A DNA stretch of 7,159 nt from Calditrichota bacterium (lineage in GTDB: Bacteria > Calditrichota > Calditrichia > RBG-13-44-9): NCBI GenBank assembly GCA_016934605.1, contig JAFGSO010000059.1:1-7159 (forward strand), given 5' to 3'. How positions within the stretch are numbered: position 1 is the first letter of the stretch; each line of letters starts with the position of its first letter. The notes under the pieces were generated by a model that was not told the origin of the DNA, ran no database searches, and saw only the letters and a list, made by a program, of their open reading frames with translations. Made by a program: the position numbers and the translations under genes. This document shows positions 1 to 5,879 of this stretch, in pieces.

Positions 1-32
1 TGGAGAGCGCCACCCGCCAGAGCAGAAAGTCC

Positions 33-1259
33 GTGACCGCGACTGTTTCAGAGATAAAAGAACCGCTCTTTAATATACAGACAGGGTTACAAAAAAGCCG
101 GCGCCACATTTACCTGGATAACAATGCCACCACCCAGGTAGCTAAAGAAGTGAAGGAAGCAATGCTTCCTTACCTGGAGGCGACTTATGGTAATCCCTCT
201 GCCATCCACCATATTGGTATGTCCGCCAAAGAGGGCACTGATAAAGCCAGGAGACAGGTGGCGCGTCTGATCAATGCCCGACCGAATCGTGTTATTTTTA
301 CCGGATGTGGTTCGGAGTCGGATAATATGGCATTAAAAGGTATCGCGAACTCTCTGGCCGGTAAAGGCAGGCATATTATAACAACAACCATTGAACATCC
401 GGCCATTTTGAAAACCTGCGCATATCTGGAGAAGATCGGTTACCGGATTACCTATCTTGAAGCAGATGAATATGGAATAATTCATCCGGAAAGGTTAAAA
501 GATGCATTAACTTCTGATACCATCCTGGTGTCGGTAATGCTTGCCAATAATGAGGTTGGTACTATCCAGCCGGTAAAAGAACTCTGCGCCATTTCCCACA
601 AGCAGGGTGTTCTGTTCCACACGGATGCTGTTCAGGCTGCCGGCAAAATAAAAATTGACGTAGAAGACCTGGATGTGGATATGCTAACACTTTCCGGTCA
701 CAAATTTCATGGTCCGAAAGGTATCGGTGCCCTCTATATCCGCAAGGGGATTGAAATTGAACCTCTGATTCATGGTGGGAAGCAGGAAAAAGGTCTGCGT
801 GCCGGCACAGAGAATGTACCCGGAATTGTGGGAATGGGAAAAGCCGCCGAACTTGCTATGAAAATGGTGGAACAGGGAGCTAAAATCCGTCGAAACAGGG
901 AAAAACTGGAAAACGGTATCCGTAAACTGATTCCGGAGGCTGTTCTCAATGGTCATCCCGAGCAACGTTTGCCCAACACCCTGAATTTAACCTTACCCGG
1001 AATGAGGGGAGAATCTCTTGTGGTGGCACTGGACCAGCATGGGATTGCGCTATCTTCCGGATCTGCCTGCAAAGCAGGTTCACCGGATCCCACCCATGTG
1101 TTGCTGGCCATGGGTCGGTCCGACGAAGAAGCCCATTGCTCAGTTCGTTTCTCCCTGTCCGATAAAATCAGCAGCAGGGATATCAGTGAAACGCTGAAAG
1201 CGATTGAGCAGGTTCTCAAGGAAATGAAATCGACCATACGGTTTCTGCCGTGTAAGTGA
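33..1259 (+). CDS. Cysteine desulfurase, NifS/IscS family (class V aminotransferase fold); N-terminus uncertain
   Basis: PLP-dependent enzyme that removes sulfur from L-cysteine, giving alanine and an enzyme persulfide used for Fe-S cluster and other thio-cofactor synthesis in the cytoplasm. Numbering from GTG 33, I see: the opening motif IYLDNNATT (from about residue 26); His122 in TIEHPA, which stacks on PLP; Asp198 and Gln201 in HTDAVQAAGK; the Schiff-base Lys224 in SGHKFHGPKG; the RAGTEN motif; and the catalytic Cys346 in SSGSACKAGS, followed by PTHVLLAMG. All catalytic residues are present, and 408 aa is normal for the family (about 380-410). The Cys-loop type fits the NifS/IscS group rather than SufS. 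The start is unsure: GTG 33 gives about 25 residues before the conserved core, has only a weak upstream purine stretch, and its frame stays open to base 3 at the window edge. No nif, isc or suf partner is visible, so nifS and iscS cannot be told apart. A probable terminator follows, so it is likely the last gene of its transcript. Family assignment is very secure. Confidence 0.95.
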   Translation: MTATVSEIKEPLFNIQTGLQKSRRHIYLDNNATTQVAKEVKEAMLPYLEATYGNPSAIHHIGMSAKEGTDKARRQVARLINARPNRVIFTGCGSESDNMALKGIANSLAGKGRHIITTTIEHPAILKTCAYLEKIGYRITYLEADEYGIIHPERLKDALTSDTILVSVMLANNEVGTIQPVKELCAISHKQGVLFHTDAVQAAGKIKIDVEDLDVDMLTLSGHKFHGPKGIGALYIRKGIEIEPLIHGGKQEKGLRAGTENVPGIVGMGKAAELAMKMVEQGAKIRRNREKLENGIRKLIPEAVLNGHPEQRLPNTLNLTLPGMRGESLVVALDQHGIALSSGSACKAGSPDPTHVLLAMGRSDEEAHCSVRFSLSDKISSRDISETLKAIEQVLKEMKSTIRFLPCK

Positions 1260-1274
1260 CAACCTCCTGACTGA

Positions 1275-1315
1275 AAACCTCCCGTAGGTTTAGCCTTTGG
1301 AAGGTTTATTTTTTT
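1275..1315 (+). terminator. Probable Rho-independent terminator after the cysteine desulfurase gene
   Basis: Starting 16 bp after the desulfurase stop codon there are two adjacent short stems. AAACCT (1275-1280) pairs with AGGTTT (1286-1291) around a 5-nt loop. AGCCTT (1292-1297) pairs with AAGGTT (1301-1306), with one G-U, around the loop TGG. A T-rich run, TATTTTTTT, follows at 1307-1315. A second AGGTTT copy (1302-1307) could also pair with AAACCT, giving one larger stem. The stems are short and only moderately GC-rich, so strength is uncertain, but position and U-tract are right for ending the desulfurase transcript and insulating the efflux genes. Confidence 0.5.
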
Positions 1316-1366
1316 GTAACTTTCAGCGTTTTGAATCATTTCAATAACTCTATCCATCAGAATGAA

Positions 1367-1372
1367 AAAGGA
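1367..1372 (+). promoter_or_regulatory. Ribosome binding site that decides the adaptor start
   Basis: AAAGGA lies 7 nt upstream of ATG 1380, an ideal Shine-Dalgarno distance. It lies inside the reading frame that would result from using ATG 1362, whose own upstream bases (CTATCCATCAGA) contain no such motif. The same motif at the same spacing precedes the TolC-like gene at 5880, which supports this choice. Confidence 0.6.
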
Positions 1373-1379
1373 TATTCGA

Positions 1380-2519
1380 ATGAAAATGAAATTTAAGGCT
1401 GTTATATGGCCGGTGGTAATTCTGGCGATAGGATTTGTGGGAATGCGGCTCCTCATCAGTATGCGGAGTGCTGAAACACCAAGAGCTCAGCAGCCACGAA
1501 CTAGAATCGTAAGTGCAGAGGTTGTAAAACTGCAGGATCTACCCGCAACCATTATGGCATTTGGCCGTTTGAAATCCGCACAGCCGGTAACACTGGTCAG
1601 TGAGGTTTCGGGTGTTATTCAACAGGGAAATGTAATATTTCAGCCGGCGCAGTCCTTCCGTAAAGGGCAGCTTTTATTGAAGATTGACGACCGACAGGCG
1701 ACTCTTGATCTCAACAGCGCCAAGAGTGATTTCCTGACGGCCCTGGCCTCAGTCCTTCCGGAGATTAAAGTCGATTTTCCGGATGAATATCAGGTCTGGC
1801 AAAATTATTTTGATGGCTGTCATTTTGACTGCAATCTTTCAGCCTTACCGGAAGTACAGAATGAAAAAATCAAACTCTTTCTCTCACGTTTTAATGTTTA
1901 TAAACTTTTTTATCAGGTTCGCAATCTGGAAATCCTGAAAGATAAGCATTATTTTATTGCCCCGTTTTCGGGCTCTATTGTTTCAACAGATCTGAGAATC
2001 GGTTCCACTGCCCGTCCGGGAACACGTCTGGGCGAATTGATCAATCTTGAAAATATGGAGGTTGAAGTTCCCGTTGCTGTAAAGGACGTCCAGTGGATTG
2101 ATCGCTCGAAACCGGTTCAGTTTACTTCAACGGAAATCCCGGGCAACTGGTCGGGAAATATTCTCCGTATCGGTAAAAACATCGATGAGCGTACCCAGAC
2201 CGTTCAGGTATTTATTGAGGTGAATAAAAACGGCAGGGAAAATCTTTACAACGGCATCTTTTTGCAGGCAAAAATTCCCGGACTAATAGTTGAAGACGCA
2301 TTTGTCATTCCCAGACAGGCGATCTATAACGAAAATTTTGTTTATTTGATCAGGGACGGAAAACTTGACTATCGGCAAATCGATATTGCGCGCAGGGAAA
2401 CAGATACAGTTATTTTGAACGGAGGAATTGCAGATGGAGATACGCTGGTGGTTGATGTGATGCAGGGAGTTGCATCCGGAATGCCTGCCATAGCCCGTGT
2501 TGCCGGCGAGGGAGGATGA
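1380..2519 (+). CDS. RND efflux pump periplasmic adaptor subunit (membrane fusion protein, HlyD/AcrA-like)
   Basis: Adaptor linking the inner-membrane RND permease to the outer-membrane TolC-like channel. Numbering from ATG 1380 (379 aa): a basic start and hydrophobic anchor at about residues 7-25, with no lipobox Cys, so it is probably held by an uncleaved N-terminal helix; the first half of the lipoyl-like domain around VSGVIQ and FRKGQLLLKIDD (about 72-105); a short helical insert (about 110-185) where AcrA has its long coiled-coil hairpin; the second lipoyl half with YFIAPFSGSIV; then beta-barrel and membrane-proximal domains containing RTQTVQVFIEV and AFVIPRQAIY. ATG 1362 is also in frame (6 residues more) but has no Shine-Dalgarno sequence; AAAGGA lies 7 nt before ATG 1380, so I prefer 1380. 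The stop overlaps the permease start (ATGA), indicating an operon and coupled translation. The insert carries two cysteines, Cys147 and Cys151, in CHFDC, which is unusual for a periplasmic adaptor. The transported substrate cannot be read from sequence. Confidence 0.92.
   Translation: MKMKFKAVIWPVVILAIGFVGMRLLISMRSAETPRAQQPRTRIVSAEVVKLQDLPATIMAFGRLKSAQPVTLVSEVSGVIQQGNVIFQPAQSFRKGQLLLKIDDRQATLDLNSAKSDFLTALASVLPEIKVDFPDEYQVWQNYFDGCHFDCNLSALPEVQNEKIKLFLSRFNVYKLFYQVRNLEILKDKHYFIAPFSGSIVSTDLRIGSTARPGTRLGELINLENMEVEVPVAVKDVQWIDRSKPVQFTSTEIPGNWSGNILRIGKNIDERTQTVQVFIEVNKNGRENLYNGIFLQAKIPGLIVEDAFVIPRQAIYNENFVYLIRDGKLDYRQIDIARRETDTVILNGGIADGDTLVVDVMQGVASGMPAIARVAGEGG
2511..2515 (+). promoter_or_regulatory. 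Permease ribosome binding site inside the end of the adaptor gene
   Basis: GGAGG within the last adaptor codons directly precedes a run of three in-frame ATGs. Spacing is 0, 3 and 6 nt to ATG 2516, 2519 and 2522, so the third ATG is the best-placed start. The arrangement puts the permease signal within the adaptor coding sequence, consistent with translational coupling and fixed adaptor-to-permease stoichiometry (inference). Confidence 0.55.
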
Positions 2520-5500
2520 TGATGGGCGGTATAATTGCTTTTTTCGTAAAGAATAAAATCTGGATTAATGTGCTGATGTTCAGCATTTTCGGATTCGGAC
2601 TGATTTCGCTGAGCAATATGCGCTTTTCCTTCTTTCCGGAAATTGAGCCGAGTATTATCATCATACAGGTTGTGTATCCAGGTGCTTCTCCGCAAGAGGT
2701 CGAAGAAGGGGTTGTCCTTAAAATTGAAGAAAATCTGGATGGTCTGAATGATGTGGAACGCGTCACCTCAGTCTCCCGGGAAAATTCGGGTACAATCACT
2801 GTTGAAATTATGAAGGATGCTGATATCGACAAGGTATTGTCAGATGTCAAAAATGCTGTGGACCGCATCAATTCATTTCCGGTGGGTATTGAACCGCCGG
2901 TTATTTTTGAACAGGAATTCAGAACCCGCTCTCTCTCCGTAGTACTTTTCGGCGAAACGGACCGTTTCAACATGAAATATATTGCAGACAATCTCCGCGA
3001 GGAGTTACTGGCAACCCCGGAAATATCCCGGGTAGAGATTGAGGGACTACCCGGCCTGGAATTTTCCATTGAGGTATCCGAAGCAAATATGCGCAATTAT
3101 GGACTCACTTTCAACGAGATCGCTCAGGCTGTGGCATCGGCAAATATCAATGTTTCGGGAGGAAAATTCGAGACCCGGGAAGAAGAAGTACTGATCAGAG
3201 CCTACGGAAAGGGGTACGTCCCGGAAGAACTACAGAATATCGTCGTGAGGGGAAATCCTGACGGTACCGTAATTTATCTCAAAGATGTTGCGGCTATTCG
3301 GGAGCAGTGGGAAGATGTTCCTGATAAAATTTATTACAATGACCGGACTGCTGTTGTACTGAACATTGATCAGACAGAGCAGGAAGATATTCTTGCCATT
3401 GCCGAACGTACCAAACAAATGGTACAGCAGTTCAATGAGGAAAATAGTCAAATTCAGGCACTGATTCTTGACGATAGAACTATCCCGCTCCGGCAGAGAA
3501 CAGAACTGCTTATTAAAAACGGTTTAATCGGTTTAGTGCTGGTCATATTAACTCTCGGCTTTTTTCTCAATCTGCGTATGTCCTTCTGGGTTTCAATCGG
3601 TATACCCTTTTCATTTGCCGGAATGTTCATTATTGCGAATCTGAGCGGTATTACCATCAATGTAATTTCCCTTTTTGGAATGATAATCGTCGTCGGTATC
3701 CTGGTGGACGATGCTATTGTGGTGGGAGAAAATATTTTCAGTCATTATGAAGACGGAAAGCCAGGCAGACTGGCGGCAATTGAAGGTGCACGGGAGATGG
3801 TCGCGCCGGTGACGACTTCCGTTATAACCACCATTCTGGCTTTCATGCCGTTCTTCTTTCTGGATGGGGTTTTTGGTAATTTCATCTGGCAGATGGCCCT
3901 TGTTGTAATTGCCGCACTTGCCTTCTCACTCATTGAATCCTTCTGGATTCTGCCAGGACATCTGGCGCATTCAAGGGGTCTTCATCCTCATAAGGAAGAT
4001 CCACCCTCACGACAGAAAATCGAAAAATTTATCAACTTTGTCACATATCGTTTATATTCGCCCTCTCTGAAATATGCCCTGAAACACAAATGGATGACGG
4101 TTGTCATGCCTGTAGCCCTGGTGATGATTACAGTGGGACTGTTGGGCGGAGGTTTTATCGGAGCAACCTTTTTCCCTTTTATTGACGGAGATACCCTCCC
4201 CATTAACGTGTCACTGGTTTCCGGCAGGCAGGAAGTTCATACTGACTCTCTCCTGTCCAGGATTGAGCGTATTTCCTGGCAGGTGAATGAGGAAATGTCT
4301 TCCGAACGAAAGGATGGAAGACAGTTGATAATGGGAATAAAGAGGGAAATAGGACAGAACGATTTCGGAGAGATCGGCAGCCACACCGGTCGTTTGACAC
4401 TGGAATTGCTTGACGGGGAAGTTCGCAATATGGATAGTTATATCATTTCCAACCGGATTCGGCAGGCGGTAGGTCCTGTTCCCGAAGCTCAGAATATTAC
4501 TTTCGGTCGTGTTAGTTTTTTCGGTAAACCTGTGTCAGTGAGTCTTCTGGGAAACGATCTGGAACAAATAAATCGGGCCAGGGATCTGATGATTGATGAA
4601 CTGGAGGATTATTCCTCGCTGAAAGATATAACCGATTCCAATCAGGAAGGCCGCCGCGAGTTGAATATCCGGCTCAAACCCGGGGCGTATGCTCTGGGGC
4701 TGTCTCTGAGAGAGGTTGCTGGTCAGGTTCGGCAGGGTTTCTTCGGTCAGGAAATTCAGCGGATACAGCGGGGGAAGGATGAAATAAGGGTCTGGGTGCG
4801 TTACCGACCGGAAGACCGGGCCGCTCTCGGTTTTCTGGATCATATGCGGATTCGAACACCGGATGGAGCAGAATACCCTTTTAGCGAACTTGCAGAATAT
4901 ACTATTGAAAGAGGGATTACCACCATCAATCATCTGGACCGGAAGAGAGAAATACGGGTGGAAGCAAATCTGGCAGACGAACGGCTGGATGTTCCTCCCA
5001 TCCTGGCCAAAATACGAAATGAAACGGTTCCGCAGGTACTTTCTCAGGTGGAAGGAGTCCAGGTTTCCTTCGAAGGTCAGTCAAGAGACCAGGCCAAGTT
5101 TCAGCGTTCCTTACGAAAGGCCTTTCCCCTGGCTTTCCTGGGCATGCTGATTTTGGTCATTCTGGTTTTTCGCTCCTATACACAGGCCGGAATGATTTTT
5201 TCGTTGATTCCTATCAGTATCATGGGAGCAGTTTGGGGACACGGAATACAGGGTGTTCAGGTGAATACTCTCTCCATCTACGGCATCATCGCCCTCTCGG
5301 GAATTATTATCAATGACAGTATAGTGCTGGTGGATCACATAAACCGAAACCTGAGAAAAGGTGTAAAAGTTATTGATGCTGTTTATCAGGCTGGTATTTC
5401 CCGTTTACGACCCATTATGCTCACAACCCTGACCACTGTTTTTGGCCTGGCACCGCTGATTCTGGAAACCAGCAGACAGGCACAGTTTCTGATCCCCATG

Positions 5501-5692
5501 GCTATATCCGTGGCATATGGTCTGGCATTCGGTACATTTATTTTGCTGATTGTTCTGCCGTCGCTATTTCTGGCGATCAATCAGCTGCGCCTCTCCTGGA
5601 CCACTATGATTTTAAGAAAAGAAGCAGACGCCGAATCGGTTGAACCGGCTGTCCGGGAGATCAGAGAAATAAATAAATTAAATTCGAAATAA
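2516..5692 (+). CDS. RND efflux transporter permease subunit (AcrB/MexB-type, ACR_tran family)
   Basis: Inner-membrane pump of the tripartite system, expected to act as a trimer and export substrates in exchange for protons. Its 1058 aa match the family (about 1020-1060). Visible parts: TM1 near residues 10-30; a first large periplasmic region (about 35-330) with porter-type PN1/PN2 sequence such as VVYPGASPQEVEE; TM2-TM6 (about 335-480); TM7 (about 526-548); a second periplasmic region up to about 865; and TM8-TM12 (about 868-1018), with a charged cytoplasmic tail. TM4 has the proton-relay pair Asp398-Asp399 in GILVDDAIVVGEN. In TM10 the position of AcrB Lys940 is Asn933, in IIINDSIVLVD, as in many non-enterobacterial RND pumps. 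Three consecutive ATG codons (2516, 2519, 2522) follow the GGAGG at 2511-2515; the third has the best spacing. The coding frame overlaps the adaptor stop. Multidrug versus other substrate cannot be decided; the two acidic TM4 residues fit the hydrophobe/amphiphile exporters. No frameshift or truncation is seen. Confidence 0.96.
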   Translation: MMMGGIIAFFVKNKIWINVLMFSIFGFGLISLSNMRFSFFPEIEPSIIIIQVVYPGASPQEVEEGVVLKIEENLDGLNDVERVTSVSRENSGTITVEIMKDADIDKVLSDVKNAVDRINSFPVGIEPPVIFEQEFRTRSLSVVLFGETDRFNMKYIADNLREELLATPEISRVEIEGLPGLEFSIEVSEANMRNYGLTFNEIAQAVASANINVSGGKFETREEEVLIRAYGKGYVPEELQNIVVRGNPDGTVIYLKDVAAIREQWEDVPDKIYYNDRTAVVLNIDQTEQEDILAIAERTKQMVQQFNEENSQIQALILDDRTIPLRQRTELLIKNGLIGLVLVILTLGFFLNLRMSFWVSIGIPFSFAGMFIIANLSGITINVISLFGMIIVVGILVDDAIVVGENIFSHYEDGKPGRLAAIEGAREMVAPVTTSVITTILAFMPFFFLDGVFGNFIWQMALVVIAALAFSLIESFWILPGHLAHSRGLHPHKEDPPSRQKIEKFINFVTYRLYSPSLKYALKHKWMTVVMPVALVMITVGLLGGGFIGATFFPFIDGDTLPINVSLVSGRQEVHTDSLLSRIERISWQVNEEMSSERKDGRQLIMGIKREIGQNDFGEIGSHTGRLTLELLDGEVRNMDSYIISNRIRQAVGPVPEAQNITFGRVSFFGKPVSVSLLGNDLEQINRARDLMIDELEDYSSLKDITDSNQEGRRELNIRLKPGAYALGLSLREVAGQVRQGFFGQEIQRIQRGKDEIRVWVRYRPEDRAALGFLDHMRIRTPDGAEYPFSELAEYTIERGITTINHLDRKREIRVEANLADERLDVPPILAKIRNETVPQVLSQVEGVQVSFEGQSRDQAKFQRSLRKAFPLAFLGMLILVILVFRSYTQAGMIFSLIPISIMGAVWGHGIQGVQVNTLSIYGIIALSGIIINDSIVLVDHINRNLRKGVKVIDAVYQAGISRLRPIMLTTLTTVFGLAPLILETSRQAQFLIPMAISVAYGLAFGTFILLIVLPSLFLAINQLRLSWTTMILRKEADAESVEPAVREIREINKLNSK

Positions 5693-5747
5693 AAAACAAT
5701 ACTATTGTGACTGGATTCAAGCTGTTGAAAATAGATCGTTTTGGAAT

Positions 5748-5786
5748 TCCTGGTCTGCGGATAGTCGGTCTCCGCAGAAACCAGGA
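5748..5786 (+). repeat. Strong imperfect inverted repeat (RNA hairpin) between permease and TolC-like genes
   Basis: The left arm TCCTGGTCTGCGGA (5748-5761) pairs with the right arm 5771-5786. TCCGCAG and ACCAGGA on the right are separated by a 2-nt AA bulge, giving 14 base pairs around a 9-nt loop (5762-5770). The stem is much more GC-rich than its surroundings. There is no T-run after it, so it is not a standard intrinsic terminator on the + strand. On the other strand the bases beyond the stem (AATTCCAAAACG) also give no U-tract. It could be an mRNA processing or stability element, an attenuator or a protein-binding site. Confidence 0.7.
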
Positions 5787-5866
5787 TACCCGGCATCATA
5801 GAATCGTGTAATTCAAAAATAGGTCGTGAGGTTTGTATCCGGCAAAATTATTGTTTTCGGTTTGTG

Positions 5867-5872
5867 AAAGGA
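5867..5872 (+). promoter_or_regulatory. Ribosome binding site of the TolC-like gene
   Basis: AAAGGA ends 7 nt before ATG 5880. It fixes the start of the TolC-like gene, and the encoded N-terminus is a good signal peptide. Motif and spacing are identical to those before ATG 1380 of the adaptor. Confidence 0.65.
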
Positions 5873-5879
5873 AATAAAT

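Larger units (their letters stand above)
5693..5879 (+). other. 187-bp intergenic region between permease and TolC-like genes
   Basis: No convincing coding sequence on either strand. The region contains a strong imperfect hairpin (5748-5786) and, near its end, the ribosome binding site of the TolC-like gene. I searched for sigma70-like and Bacteroidota-type (TTTG / TAnnTTTG) promoter pairs and saw none with proper spacing. No U-tract follows the hairpin, so readthrough from the permease into the TolC-like gene is plausible. Confidence 0.6.

Noticed and set aside
1331..1344. Short palindrome TTGAA-N4-TTCAA upstream of the adaptor, a possible operator
   Set aside because: Arms of 5 bp in AT-rich DNA arise easily by chance. 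No regulator gene is in the window, and I could not place a promoter around it.
953..1456. 167-codon open frame on the - strand across the desulfurase end and the following gap
   Set aside because: It lies mostly opposite a clearly conserved gene, its translation shows no recognisable domain, and it would cross the probable terminator region. It is a shadow frame.
2410..3096. 228-codon open frame on the - strand opposite the adaptor end and permease start
   Set aside because: It is antisense to two well-supported genes. Its composition is Ser/Ile/Arg-rich, as expected from the reverse of hydrophobic and acidic coding sequence, and no family is recognisable.
5581..5799. 72-codon open frame on the - strand over the permease end and the intergenic hairpin
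   Set aside because: Much of it is antisense to the permease 3' end and the rest covers the inverted repeat. I saw no ribosome binding site or recognisable protein.
5693..5879. A separate promoter for the TolC-like gene
   Set aside because: TTGTGA (5705-5710) and other -35-like hexamers have no acceptable -10 partner at 16-18 bp, and no Bacteroidota-type TAnnTTTG box is present.
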